64,000 bases of DNA, from positions 360,480-424,479 of the forward strand of contig NZ_JBOCEG010000004.1 in NCBI RefSeq assembly GCF_050586465.1, read 5' to 3'. How positions within the stretch are numbered: the stretch's first letter is position 1; every line of letters begins with the position of its first letter. A model generated the notes under the pieces. It saw only the letters and a program-made list of their open reading frames with translations, was not told the DNA's origin and searched no databases. The position numbers and the translations under genes were made by a program. Source of the stretch: CAJXYS01 sp913063035. GTDB taxonomy: Bacteria > Pseudomonadota > Alphaproteobacteria > Rhodobacterales > Rhodobacteraceae. Shown here one piece after another: positions 18,927-28,071 of this stretch.

Positions 18927-19955
18927 ATGTTCGAAACCCTGGGCCTTGCGGCCCTGATCGGTCTTTTCGTCGCCGCCGGCGCGGTGATCTTCGTCGCCGG
19001 CATCCGGATGACCGGCCTTGCCGACCGGCTGGCGGACCGCACCGGGCTGGGCGAGGCGGTCGCGGGCGCGGTGCTGCTGGGCGCGGCGACGTCCTTCTCG
19101 GGGTCCATCGTGTCGCTCACCGCGGCGCTGGACGGGCACGCGGCGCTGGCGTTTTCCAACGGGATCGGGGGGATCGCGGTGCAGACGGCCTTCCTCGCCC
19201 TGGCCGACCTCGTCTATCGCCGCGCCAATCTCGAACACGCCGCCGCCGAGCTGGCCAACCTCTTCCAGTGCGTGACGCTCTTCATCCTGCTCATGTTGCC
19301 GCTTCTGGCCCATACCGCGCCGGAGGTGGCGATCTGGGGCGTTCACCCGCTGTCGCTCGCCATTCCGGTCGTCTACGCGATCGGGGTGCGGGCCACGGGG
19401 CAGGTGCGCTCGGCCCCGATGTGGCGGCCGGTGGGCACGCGCGAGACCCGCACCGACGCGCCTGACGAGGCGCGCAGCCGCAGCGGCAGCGTCGCGCTGC
19501 TGGTGCAGTTCGCGGTGGTGATGATGTTCATGGGGGTGGCCGGATGGGTCATCGCCAAGACCGCCGAATCACTGATCCTGCGGCTCGATCTCTCGCAGTC
19601 GCTGGTGGGCGCGCTGATGACGGCGGTCGTCACATCGCTGCCGGAACTGGTCACGACGCTGGCCGCGGTGCGCCGCCGCGCGCTGCAGCTTGCCGTGGGC
19701 GGGATCATCGGGGGCAACACCTTCGACACGCTTTTCCTGACGATCTCGGATATCGGGTACCGCGACGGCCCGATCTATGCCGCTCTCGGGCCGGGCGATT
19801 TCTTCTGGCTCGTTATCGGCGCGCTGATGACGGCGGTCCTGCTGGCCGGGCTGATCCTGCGCCAGCGCAACGGCCCCGCCCGGATGGGACTCGAGAGCGT
19901 GCTCCTGCTGGTGATTTACGCCGCGGCGGTTGCGGTGCAGGTCTGGCGTGGTTGA
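18927..19955 (+). CDS. Ca2+/cation antiporter (CaCA) family protein with a divergent first alpha repeat
   Basis: A 342-residue membrane protein with about ten hydrophobic segments in two halves. The second alpha repeat is canonical (AVVTSLPELVTTLAAVRRR, then GGIIGGNTFDTLF). The first (GAATSFSGSIVSLTAALDGH, then GIGGIAVQTAF) has SGS where the cation-binding PE normally sits and lacks the acidic residue. This suggests altered stoichiometry or ion choice. The ATG at 18927 has CGGAGCG upstream. It stands alone, 103 bases after comC and 102 bases before the RND pair, in the same direction; relation to either is unknown. Confidence 0.85.
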   Translation: MFETLGLAALIGLFVAAGAVIFVAGIRMTGLADRLADRTGLGEAVAGAVLLGAATSFSGSIVSLTAALDGHAALAFSNGIGGIAVQTAFLALADLVYRRANLEHAAAELANLFQCVTLFILLMLPLLAHTAPEVAIWGVHPLSLAIPVVYAIGVRATGQVRSAPMWRPVGTRETRTDAPDEARSRSGSVALLVQFAVVMMFMGVAGWVIAKTAESLILRLDLSQSLVGALMTAVVTSLPELVTTLAAVRRRALQLAVGGIIGGNTFDTLFLTISDIGYRDGPIYAALGPGDFFWLVIGALMTAVLLAGLILRQRNGPARMGLESVLLLVIYAAAVAVQVWRG

Positions 19956-20057
19956 GCGACACGCGGCGCCATACCGCGCCCTGCCGGGGCAGGGGGCTGT
20001 TGGCGTTGCGCGCGGGGCTGTTATCTATGCGGGTGAGACCAGTGCCGGGAGACCGCG

Positions 20058-21242
20058 ATGAACAGGACGAGTGCGCCCCCAGAACGTGAAACCCTCACCT
20101 TCGAGAGCGATCCGGGCGCCGGGCGGTCGCGCTGGATCGCCGGTGCGCTTGTCGTCGTGCTCGCGGCGTGGCTCGGCAGCGGGGTTCTGTTTCCCGCGCC
20201 CGAGGAGGCGGGGGACGGCGCCGTGGCGGGCAATCCCGGCCCGGTGGCCGTCGCGGTGCGCCCCTCGGCGGCGGAGCAGATCACGCAGTATTTCGTGGCC
20301 GAGGGGCAGGCACAGCCCGATCGCATGACCGCGATCCGCGCCGAGACCGGCGGCGAGGTCGCGGAGGTGCTGGCCGAGAAGGGCGCGATGCTCGAGGCCG
20401 GCCAGGTCATCGCCCGGATCGGCCTGGCGCAGCGTGCCGCCGAGCGCGACCGCGCCGAGGCCGAACTCGCGCGGGCGCGGCGGGATTTCGAGAATGCCGA
20501 GACGTTGCTCGACCGCGGCGTGGCGACGGTGGATCGCGTGGCCAACACCCGCGCGGCGCTCGCGGCGGCCGAAGCGCAGGTCGCGGCCGCGCAGGAGGCG
20601 GTCGAGAACGCGACGCTGCGCGCCCCCTTCGCCGCGCGGCTCGAGTCGCTGGCGATCGAGCCCGGGGAATTCGTCGCCCTGGGCGCCGAGATCGGGCGCG
20701 TCGTCGACAGCGATCCGCTGACCGTGACCTTCCGGGTGCCCCAGCAGGCCCGCGGCCGTCTCTCCGAGGGGCAGGAGGCGGCGGTGCGCTTCATCACCGG
20801 CGAGGAACGCACCGGGCGGCTGACCTTCCTCGGGGCCGCCGCCGATCCCGAGACCCGGACCTTCGCGGCGGAGGTCGAGGTCGCGAATGCCGACGGGGCG
20901 GTGCCCGCCGGCGTCAGCGCCGAGCTGCGCCTGCCGACGGGCGAGGCGAGGGCGCATTTCCTGTCGCCCGCGATCCTCTCGCTTAGTGCCGAGGGGCGGC
21001 TCGGCATCAAGACCGTGGACCCCGAGGATCGCGTCGTCTTCCGGCCCGTCGAGATCCTGCGCGCCCAGACCGACGGGGTCTGGGTGTCGGGCCTGCCCGA
21101 CAAGGTCCGGATCATCACCGTGGGCCAGGGATTCGTGCGCGACGGCGAAACCGTCGATCCGCGCCCCGAGGACGCGCTCGGGACCGGGGCGCGGCGCGGG
21201 GCGCCACCCGCGGCGCCGGATACCGGCGCAGGCGCCGAATGA
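20058..21242 (+). CDS. RND efflux periplasmic adaptor (membrane fusion protein)
   Basis: A 394-residue adaptor. One N-terminal membrane anchor (about residues 30-50) is followed by a lipoyl half (AIRAETGGEVAEVLAEKGAM), a coiled-coil hairpin rich in Ala/Glu/Arg (about 125-185), and the second lipoyl half (ENATLRAPFAARLESLAIEP), then beta-barrel and membrane-proximal domains. There is no lipobox. GGGAGACCGCG precedes the ATG. It bridges the following RND permease to an outer-membrane factor not encoded here. Its stop overlaps the permease start (ATGA). Confidence 0.95.
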   Translation: MNRTSAPPERETLTFESDPGAGRSRWIAGALVVVLAAWLGSGVLFPAPEEAGDGAVAGNPGPVAVAVRPSAAEQITQYFVAEGQAQPDRMTAIRAETGGEVAEVLAEKGAMLEAGQVIARIGLAQRAAERDRAEAELARARRDFENAETLLDRGVATVDRVANTRAALAAAEAQVAAAQEAVENATLRAPFAARLESLAIEPGEFVALGAEIGRVVDSDPLTVTFRVPQQARGRLSEGQEAAVRFITGEERTGRLTFLGAAADPETRTFAAEVEVANADGAVPAGVSAELRLPTGEARAHFLSPAILSLSAEGRLGIKTVDPEDRVVFRPVEILRAQTDGVWVSGLPDKVRIITVGQGFVRDGETVDPRPEDALGTGARRGAPPAAPDTGAGAE

Positions 21243-24200
21243 GCGGCCTGATCGACGCCGCCTTCTCGCGCGCCCGAGTCGTGGCGCTCGCGCTGGTCTT
21301 CATCCTGACGGCCGGGGCCTATGCCTATGTGGCGATCCCCAAGGAAAGCACGCCCGAGATCCCGATCCCGACCATCTATGTCGTCACCACGCTCGAGGGC
21401 ATTTCGCCCGAGGACAGCGAGCGGCTGCTGGTCGAACCGCTGGAAACCGAGCTGGCCTCGGTGTCGGGGCTGAAGGAGATGCGCGCCAGCGCCGGCGAGG
21501 GCTTCGGGTCGGTCACGCTGGAATTCGAACCCGGCTTCGACTCCGACGAGGCGCTGGACAGCGTGCGCGAGGCCGTCGACCGCGCCAGGACCGACCTGCC
21601 GCAGGACGCGACCGATCCCAGCGTCAACGAGGTCAACACCGCGCTCTTCCCGATCCTGACGGCGGTGCTGTCCGGGCCGGTGCCCGAACGCGCGCTGAAC
21701 GACCTGGCCGAAGCGCTGAGGGATGACGTCGAGGCGCTCGAAGGCGTGCTGGAGGTCGAGATCGGCGGCGCGCGCGACGCGCTGCTCGAGGTGCTGATCG
21801 ATCCGACGGTCTTCGAGACCTACAACATCTCCTTCGACGAGCTGATCGGCCAGATCACCCGCAACAACCGCCTGATCGCGGCCGGCGCGATCGAGACCGG
21901 GGCGGGCCGGATCGTGCTGAAGGTGCCGGGGTTGATCGAGAACGTCGAGGACGTGATGGAACTGCCCGTGAAGGTGCGCGGCAACACGGTCGTCACCTTC
22001 GCCGATGTCGCCACGGTGCGGCGCACCTTCGAGGATCCGGACGGATACGCCCGGATCAACGGGCAGCCGGCGCTTGCGCTCGAGATCAAGAAGCGCGCGG
22101 GCGCCAACATCATCGAGACCGTCGCCGCGGTGAAACGGGTCGTCGCCGAGAGCCGCGCGGACTGGCCGTCCACCGTGCGGATCGATTACCTCCAGGACCA
22201 GGCCGAGCAGGTCCAGACCATCCTCGACGATCTCGAGTCGAACGTCATCGCCGCGGTGATCCTGGTGATGATCGTGATCATCTGGGCGCTGGGCGTGCGG
22301 CCCGCGATCCTGGTCGGGCTGGCCATCCCCGGCGCGTTCCTGTCGGGTGTCGCGGTGCTCTATGCCATGGGCTACACGATGAACATCGTCGTGCTGTTCT
22401 CGCTGATCCTGGTGGTGGGAATGCTGGTGGACGGCGCCATCGTCACGACCGAGCTTGCAGATCGCCGTCTGCAAGAGGGCACCCCGCCGCGGCTGGCCTA
22501 CGCGGCCGCGGCCAAGCGCATGGCCTGGCCGATCATCGCCTCGACGGCGACGACGCTCAGCGTGTTCCTGCCGCTCCTGTTCTGGGAGGGCGTCGTGGGC
22601 GAGTTCATGAAATTCCTGCCGATCACCGTGATCCTGACGCTGACCGCCTCGCTGTTCATGGCGCTGATCTTCATCCCGGTGACGGGCCGGCTGATCGGGC
22701 GGCGCCAGCCGCAGGACGCGGCCGCGCGCGCGGCGCTTCACGAGGCGGAAAACGGCGATCCGCGGCGGGCGCCGGGCATCACGGGCGCCTATGCGCGGTT
22801 CCTGGAGCGCGCGCTGCTGCGCCCGGTGGCGACGCTGATGCTGGCCGTGGCGCTGCTGATCGGGGCCTTCGGCGCCTATGCCGAGTTCGGTCGCGGTGTG
22901 ATCTTCTTTCCCGAGGTGGAACCCGATTTCATGCAGGTCACCGTCCGCGGGCGCGACAACTTCTCGATCTACGAGCGCGACGCGCTGGTGCGGACGGTCG
23001 AGGAACGCCTGCTCGATTATGACGATATCCGCAACGTCTATGCCCGCTCCACCGCCGACCGGCGCAACGAGGAAGAGGTGCTGGGCCGTCTCCAGCTGGA
23101 ACTCGTCGACTGGGACAAGCGCCGCACCGCCGCCGAAATCGGTGACCGGATCCGCACCGAGATGGCCGCGATCCCGGGCATCGAGGTGCAGGTCCAGACC
23201 CAGTCGCAGGGACCGACCCAGGGCAAGCCCGTGCAGCTGGAACTGCGCGCCCGGTCCGACGATGCGCGCGACGCGGCCGTCGAGACCGCGCTGGCGGAGA
23301 TGACGAAGATCGGCGGCTTCACCGACGTCACGGACACCCGCCCCCTGCCCGGGGTGGAATGGCGGCTCAGCCTCGACCGGAGCGAGGCCGCGCGCTTCGG
23401 CGCGGATGCGAGCCTGCTGGGCCAGGCGGTGCAGCTGCTGACGCGGGGCATCACCGTGGCCGACTACCGCCCCGCGGACGCCGAGGGATCGGTCGATATC
23501 CGGGTCCGCTTCCCCGCCGGCGAGCGCACGCTCGAGGATTTGCAGAGTCTCCGCGTGCCGACCGGCGCCGGGCTCGTGCCCATCGCCAATTTCGTGAGCT
23601 TCGAGCCGGCGCCGCGTACCGGCACGATCCGCCGCATCGATCAAAACCGGGTGGTCCGGATCGAGGCCAACGTCGCGCCGGGGCTCCTGGTCAACGACCA
23701 GATCACCGCCCTGCGCGCGGCGCTGGAGGGCGCGGCGCTGCCGGACGCGATCAGCTGGAGCTTCGCCGGGGAGGCCGAGGAACAGCAGGACGCGCAGTCG
23801 TTCCTGGTGCTGGCCTTCCTGACCGCCATCGGGCTGATGTTCGCGATCCTGGTGACGCAGTTCAACAGCTTCTACCAGGCGCTGGTGGTGATGAGCGCGA
23901 TCATCTTCTCGGTGGCCGGGGTGCTGCTCGGGCTGCTGGTGACGGGCCGGCCCTTCGGCGTGGTCATGGGCGGGATCGGCGTGATCGCCCTGGCCGGGAT
24001 CGTGGTCAACAACAACATCGTGCTGATCGACACCTATAACGACCTGCGCCGGGCGGGCGCCGGGGCGCTCGAGGCGGCACTGCGAACCGGCTCGCAGCGC
24101 CTGCGGCCGGTGGTCCTGACGACGGTGACCACGGCGCTCGGCCTGATGCCGATGGTGATCGGGGTCAGCGTGGACTTCTTCCGCCGCGAGGTGGTCTACG

Positions 24201-24355
24201 GCGCGCCCTCCACCCAGTGGTGGACCGAACTGTCGAGCGCCATCGCCGGCGGCCTGTTGGTCGCCACGGCGCTGACGCTCATCGTGACGCCGGCGATGCT
24301 GGTGCTGGGCGAGCGCGTCGCCGGCCGCCTCGGCGCGCGGCGCGCCGGCGCCTGA
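21239..24355 (+). CDS. RND family efflux permease (HAE1-like)
   Basis: A 1038-residue inner-membrane proton/drug antiporter with the RND layout: helix 1, large periplasmic loop, six helices (about 330-530), second loop, last six helices. The proton-relay helix 4 reads GMLVDGAIV, with D398 kept but Gly at 399 where AcrB has a second Asp. Helix 10 has GIVVNNNIVLIDTYNDLR. Export of hydrophobic toxicants to the adaptor and an outer-membrane channel is expected; the substrate is unknown and there is no local regulator. Confidence 0.96.
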   Translation: MSGLIDAAFSRARVVALALVFILTAGAYAYVAIPKESTPEIPIPTIYVVTTLEGISPEDSERLLVEPLETELASVSGLKEMRASAGEGFGSVTLEFEPGFDSDEALDSVREAVDRARTDLPQDATDPSVNEVNTALFPILTAVLSGPVPERALNDLAEALRDDVEALEGVLEVEIGGARDALLEVLIDPTVFETYNISFDELIGQITRNNRLIAAGAIETGAGRIVLKVPGLIENVEDVMELPVKVRGNTVVTFADVATVRRTFEDPDGYARINGQPALALEIKKRAGANIIETVAAVKRVVAESRADWPSTVRIDYLQDQAEQVQTILDDLESNVIAAVILVMIVIIWALGVRPAILVGLAIPGAFLSGVAVLYAMGYTMNIVVLFSLILVVGMLVDGAIVTTELADRRLQEGTPPRLAYAAAAKRMAWPIIASTATTLSVFLPLLFWEGVVGEFMKFLPITVILTLTASLFMALIFIPVTGRLIGRRQPQDAAARAALHEAENGDPRRAPGITGAYARFLERALLRPVATLMLAVALLIGAFGAYAEFGRGVIFFPEVEPDFMQVTVRGRDNFSIYERDALVRTVEERLLDYDDIRNVYARSTADRRNEEEVLGRLQLELVDWDKRRTAAEIGDRIRTEMAAIPGIEVQVQTQSQGPTQGKPVQLELRARSDDARDAAVETALAEMTKIGGFTDVTDTRPLPGVEWRLSLDRSEAARFGADASLLGQAVQLLTRGITVADYRPADAEGSVDIRVRFPAGERTLEDLQSLRVPTGAGLVPIANFVSFEPAPRTGTIRRIDQNRVVRIEANVAPGLLVNDQITALRAALEGAALPDAISWSFAGEAEEQQDAQSFLVLAFLTAIGLMFAILVTQFNSFYQALVVMSAIIFSVAGVLLGLLVTGRPFGVVMGGIGVIALAGIVVNNNIVLIDTYNDLRRAGAGALEAALRTGSQRLRPVVLTTVTTALGLMPMVIGVSVDFFRREVVYGAPSTQWWTELSSAIAGGLLVATALTLIVTPAMLVLGERVAGRLGARRAGA

Positions 24356-24370
24356 CGACGGGGCGCAGGA

Positions 24371-24751
24371 TCAATCCGCGTCGAGAACCTTGCGCGCGAC
24401 GCGGAAGCATTCCAGCGCCTGCGGTACCCCGCAATAGATCCCGATCACGTGGATGATGGCGCGGATCTCGTCGCGGCTGACGCCGTTGTTCACGGCGCCC
24501 CGGCAATGCACTTCCCATTCCTGCATCTTGCCGAGCGCCCCGATCATGGCGAGGTTCATCATGCTGCGCGTCTTGGCGTCGATCACCGAGTCGCCCCAGC
24601 CGAAACCCCAGCACCAGGCGGTCATCGCCTCCTGGAAGGGCCGGGTGAAGTCGTCGGCCGCGGCGAGGTTCTGCGCGACGTAATCCGCGCCGAGGGTCGC
24701 CTTGCGTTGCGCGAGGCCTTTCATGAAGAGATCTTCGTCGAATGTGCTCAT
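24371..24751 (-). CDS. Carboxymuconolactone decarboxylase (CMD) family protein
   Basis: A 126-residue all-helical CMD-fold protein. The conserved core is KTRSMMNLAMIGALGKMQEW, then EVHCRGAVNNGVSRDEIRAI, close to PcaC (4-carboxymuconolactone decarboxylase), with the His of the active site in EVHCRGA. It lacks the CxxC of AhpD peroxidases. The ATG at 24751 (MSTFDEDLF) is preferred over one 11 codons upstream because an AAAGGACCGGAG site lies just before it. No other beta-ketoadipate genes are nearby, so it may have another decarboxylase or isomerase-like role. Convergent with the RND permease (15-base gap). Confidence 0.88.
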   Translation of the reverse strand: MSTFDEDLFMKGLAQRKATLGADYVAQNLAAADDFTRPFQEAMTAWCWGFGWGDSVIDAKTRSMMNLAMIGALGKMQEWEVHCRGAVNNGVSRDEIRAIIHVIGIYCGVPQALECFRVARKVLDAD

Positions 24752-24826
24752 GCTCCGGTCCTTTCCCGTGACGATGCCGTTCACTGGGGAACTCTACGGG
24801 ATTGGCGGATGCGGAACAGGCCTGCC

Positions 24827-25642
24827 TCAGCTGTGGAGCCGGGCCGCGTGATTGTAGTGCCGGCCATGGCTCCAGCGTCCGGGCATCTCGCCGGACGGGC
24901 CAAGCAGCGGGCTGCGTGTCGACGCCTCGATGAACTCGCGGAAGGTGGCGTTCTTGCGGATGATCTTCTGGCGGATGTCGCGCGAGAACCCGGCTTCGAC
25001 GTTCAGCCGCAGTTCCGCATCGCGGGCGACCATGCGGCGGAGTTTCTCGCTTCCGATGCAGAACACGCGGGTGCGCTTCGTCACGATCGCCGTGGCGGTC
25101 GACGGTGCGCCCGCAAGGCAGGAAATCTCGCCCACCAGGATGTCGGAGCCGTATTTGTAGAGCAGCTGCTCGCCGGACGAGATGTCGACGGAACCTGACG
25201 CGACGTAGCTGACCATCTTGGACGGCGTGCCTTCCTGCGTCAGGATTGTGCCGGGCTCCAGGTTGCGCCAGGTGCCCGCATCGAGGAACTGTCGCGCGCG
25301 CTGCCCCCGCAGGGACGGAAACTTGCTCGAGAGGAAGTGTTTCTCCTCGTCGCTGAAGCGCACCAGGAACGAGCCGAGGGCCATGCGCACCAGGCCGATC
25401 AGGCTGATGAGGATGAAGCTGATCTGGATGATGGCCGAGGCGAGGTTGAAATTCGTGATCAGGCTGGTCAGCACCAGCGCGGCCGCGACGAGGTTGAGCG
25501 ACGGGTAGATGAAGCTCTGGCCCCGGATCCAGCCGATCTGAAGCGCGAAATAAGCACCGAGATAGACGATCACGCCGAGAATGCCCGCGTAACCGGCAAT
25601 CACGACGAAATCCTGCTGGGCGATCAGGGTGAGAAATTCCAT
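24827..25642 (-). CDS. Membrane protein with CBU_0592-like helices fused to a cyclic-nucleotide-binding domain
   Basis: A 271-residue protein. Residues 1-92 form three membrane helices with the look of the CBU_0592 family (VVIAGYAGILGVIVYLGAYF; SLNLVAAALVLTSLITNFN; IIQISFILISLIGLV). Residues ~105-225 are a cNMP-binding-type beta-roll (FLDAGTWRNLEPGTILTQEG, VGEISCLAGAPSTATAIV). The Arg of the phosphate-binding cassette is not in the usual R-S/T-A form ('PSTATAIV'), so cyclic nucleotide binding is uncertain. The architecture recalls Popeye-domain proteins. No clear ribosome site; upstream DNA is strikingly AT-rich. Function unknown. Confidence 0.75.
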   Translation of the reverse strand: MEFLTLIAQQDFVVIAGYAGILGVIVYLGAYFALQIGWIRGQSFIYPSLNLVAAALVLTSLITNFNLASAIIQISFILISLIGLVRMALGSFLVRFSDEEKHFLSSKFPSLRGQRARQFLDAGTWRNLEPGTILTQEGTPSKMVSYVASGSVDISSGEQLLYKYGSDILVGEISCLAGAPSTATAIVTKRTRVFCIGSEKLRRMVARDAELRLNVEAGFSRDIRQKIIRKNATFREFIEASTRSPLLGPSGEMPGRWSHGRHYNHAARLHS

Positions 25643-25920
25643 ATATGCCTATTCGTATGTATTTGTTTCAAAAAATTGAGAAAAGGACGCATAAAATTGC
25701 AAAAATGATAATACCATCGAACATGAATTTCCCCAAGCTCGATTTCCATGTCCGCCACCGCCAGCCGCGGCACGCCCGCGCGGGGGGCGCCCGTGGCGGC
25801 AACCCCACGCCGACGTGACTGGACCAGCGGCGGCCGATGGCTTAACCAAAGTTGCGATTTCCCGGGCGCGCGCGGTGCGCGCGGTATCGGTATCGACGTA
25901 GTCCGGCTGGAGGGGCGACC
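25643..25920. other. Intergenic region, left part AT-rich
   Basis: The 278 bases between two divergent genes start with about 80 AT-rich bases (25640-25720, with runs of A and T and a ATACATACG-like stretch), which probably hold the leftward promoter of the cNMP-domain gene. The right half is GC-rich with no recognisable signal apart from GGAGGGGCG before the transpeptidase ATG. No terminal repeats or transposase remnants were seen. Confidence 0.4.
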
Positions 25921-26586
25921 ATGGTAACCCGGCGACACTTCATCATGACCTCGGCGGCGCTGTTTTCGCAGCCGGTCGCCACGTCGGTATGGGCGGCGCC
26001 GACCTCGTTGCGCGCGAAATGGAAGGCATGGGACGCGCAGGTCACGCCTGCGGATTACGATCCCGGAACCTCGAATCCCTGGGGGCTGCAGCCCCGGTTC
26101 CTGCCGCGGCGCGTCGAGGCGAAAGACGGGCTGACCCCCGGCGACATCCACGTCGATGCCATCGCGCGCTATCTCTACCATATCCAGGGCGACGGCACCG
26201 CCATGCGCTACGGCGTGGCCATCGCGCGCGGCAGTCTCTACGAGGCGGGCGTCTACACCATTCGCCGCAAGGCGAAGTGGCCGGGCTGGACCCCGACGCA
26301 GAACATGATCCGGCGCGAGCCGGAGGTTTACGCCAAGTACGAAGACGGCGTGGACGGCGGCCCCGAGAACCCGCTCGGGGCGCGGGCCTTCTATCTCTAC
26401 GAAGGCAACCGGGACACCTATCTGCGCATCCACGGAACGCCTTACCCGGGGTCCGTGGGCGGGCGCGCCAGTTCCGGCTGCGTGCGGATGGTGATGGCCC
26501 ACATCATCGGGCTCTACGACCAGGTCGAGCTGGGCACGACGGCGCATCTCCACCCGGCGGAAGACGCGGTCACCGCCAGCACCTGA
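25921..26586 (+). CDS. L,D-transpeptidase (YkuD domain), exported
   Basis: A 221-residue periplasmic enzyme. A signal with paired arginines (MVTRRHFIMTSAALFSQPVA) precedes the YkuD fold. Catalytic residues: H171 (RIHGTPYPGSVGGRASSGCVR), C187 and R189. It forms 3-3 cross-links in peptidoglycan or attaches proteins to it. The ATG at 25921 follows GGAGGGGCG and gives a proper signal; the frame upstream is open but has no support. It stands alone. Confidence 0.94.
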   Translation: MVTRRHFIMTSAALFSQPVATSVWAAPTSLRAKWKAWDAQVTPADYDPGTSNPWGLQPRFLPRRVEAKDGLTPGDIHVDAIARYLYHIQGDGTAMRYGVAIARGSLYEAGVYTIRRKAKWPGWTPTQNMIRREPEVYAKYEDGVDGGPENPLGARAFYLYEGNRDTYLRIHGTPYPGSVGGRASSGCVRMVMAHIIGLYDQVELGTTAHLHPAEDAVTAST

Positions 26587-26628
26587 CCAGGTCAGGCGGG
26601 GACGCCGTGCGCCGGCGATCCGCGGGCG

Positions 26629-26919
26629 TCAGGCCTCTTCGGCCGGAGGGGCGGCGGGACGGGCGCAGATCGGCCGGCCCGCCCGCGTGCGAAGCGGCAG
26701 AAACGTCGTCTCGACCGGACCCTCGTGGCGATACCAGTAGCACCGGCCCTCGGGCCCGAACCGAACGGCGGTCAGGTCCTGGTGGGGCGCGGCGAGCGCG
26801 CGCACCGCTTCCGGCAGCTCCTCGATCAGGGCGTTCCGCGACGTATCGGAGCCTGTCCCGGACGCACAGGCCCCCAGTGCCAGGACAAGGGCCAGCGCTG
26901 GGGCAACCCGGTACTTCAT
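26629..26919 (-). CDS. Small putative lipoprotein
   Basis: A 96-residue protein starting at 26919 with MKYRVAPALALVLALGACAS; the lipobox LGAC puts the lipidated cysteine at residue 18. The mature part has two cysteines (GRCYWYR and RPICARP) that could form a disulfide and a Pro/Ala-rich end. No family is recognised. It is convergent with the L,D-transpeptidase (42-base gap). The open frame extends upstream to 27081 but without a signal peptide at its start, so the internal Met was chosen. Confidence 0.7.
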   Translation of the reverse strand: MKYRVAPALALVLALGACASGTGSDTSRNALIEELPEAVRALAAPHQDLTAVRFGPEGRCYWYRHEGPVETTFLPLRTRAGRPICARPAAPPAEEA

Positions 26920-27025
26920 GCAGTCTCTCCGTTGGCGCGGCCGAAAGGCATGCCTGCCCCGCTTTCGTTCGATCGCCCAGACGTTCCGAAAAGCGGGCCG
27001 GATCGTCAAGGCGTTTTCCGCGGCG

Positions 27026-27958
27026 TCAATTCCGCCGACCGCTCTCGATATCGTTTCGCATCCGTTCGATTTGCCCGGCAATGCACGCGCAGAATGCGTC
27101 GGCCAGGGCGGAGCTGGGGCGATGCGCGGGTCTCAGGATCGAGATGCTGCTGCTGATGCGCGGCCGGAAGGGCCGGAACACGAGCGGCATGTCGGCATCG
27201 CCGCGCTGGAGAAACCCGTGTGCCGTGATCATGTCGCAGATCATGTAGCACATCCCCGAGGCCACGAACTGCAGCCCCGGCAGGAACGTCTGCAATTCGA
27301 AGCGCCGGCGAAAGCTGCAGCCGGCGTCGTCGAAGGCCTTGCGGGTCTGTTGAAAGGTTTCGTGCTCGGAAAATAGCATGGCGAGGTCCGCCCCGTCGAG
27401 ATCGGCCGGGCTGATGATCGCCTTCCCGGCCAGCGCGTCATCGGCGGCAAGGACACAGACGCATTCCAGGTCGAAATCGGTCTGGCTTATGGCGTCCCTC
27501 GGCCGCGGGGTTTCCGCGAAGCCGACGTCGAACTGCTGCGATGCGACGAGTTCCTCGATCACGCGCGACGAGCGCATCATCAGCGCGACCTCGACGTCCG
27601 GTCGCTCGGACAGGAAGCCGGTCAGGACCCGCGGCATGAAGAATCCGGAGGCGGCGGGGTGGCAGGCGACCCGCAGGCGCCCGCGCTCGAGCGAGGCGAC
27701 GCCGGCCAATGTCCGTTTCGTCTGTTCCAGCCGGGACAGGATCTCCTCGGCTTCCTCCAGGAAGAACCGGGCCTCCGGCGTTGGCAGCAGCTTGCCCTGC
27801 TCGCGATGGAAGAGCCGGAAGCCGAGCTCGCGTTCCAGGCTCGCGATCATCGCGCTGACCGCGGGCTGCGTGCGCCCCAGGGTCCGGGCGGCCTGGCTGA
27901 TCGACCCGCTGCGCATGACCTCGCGAAAGGTCATCAGTTGACGGATGGACAGGTTCAC
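27026..27958 (-). CDS. LysR-family transcriptional regulator
   Basis: A 310-residue LTTR. The winged helix is residues 1-60 (MNLSIRQLMTFREVMRSGSI, SQAARTLGRTQPAVSAMI), followed by a linker helix and a periplasmic-binding-protein-like effector domain. It has an unusual number of cysteines in the effector domain (ECVCVL, GMCYMIC). It is divergent from the TRAP genes and is their probable activator. The style is close to opine regulators such as OccR/NocR, which fits the opine-oxidase-like enzyme downstream. Confidence 0.92.
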   Translation of the reverse strand: MNLSIRQLMTFREVMRSGSISQAARTLGRTQPAVSAMIASLERELGFRLFHREQGKLLPTPEARFFLEEAEEILSRLEQTKRTLAGVASLERGRLRVACHPAASGFFMPRVLTGFLSERPDVEVALMMRSSRVIEELVASQQFDVGFAETPRPRDAISQTDFDLECVCVLAADDALAGKAIISPADLDGADLAMLFSEHETFQQTRKAFDDAGCSFRRRFELQTFLPGLQFVASGMCYMICDMITAHGFLQRGDADMPLVFRPFRPRISSSISILRPAHRPSSALADAFCACIAGQIERMRNDIESGRRN

Positions 27959-27966
27959 GGCGCCTC

Positions 27967-27983
27967 CATAAGGAAAATCTATG
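27967..27983. promoter_or_regulatory. Candidate LysR-type binding site
   Basis: CATAAGGAAAATCTATG is an inverted CATA-N9-TATG containing the T-N11-A signature of LysR sites. It is 9 bases from the LysR start and about 90 from the TRAP start, in an AT-rich patch (27967-28015) that also holds a TTTTATAGG -10-like sequence for the rightward genes. Confidence 0.45.
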
Positions 27984-28071
27984 AGATCAGCATTTTTTTG
28001 AATTTGATTTTATAGGGTGCGGCGCGTCAAGCTCTTCGTCAGCGGTCGAAACGCCGCGACCGGGGAGGGAC

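Noticed and set aside
25643..25720. AT-rich patch as the edge of a mobile element
   Set aside because: No inverted repeats, target duplication, integrase or transposase remnants are visible; a promoter is the simpler explanation.
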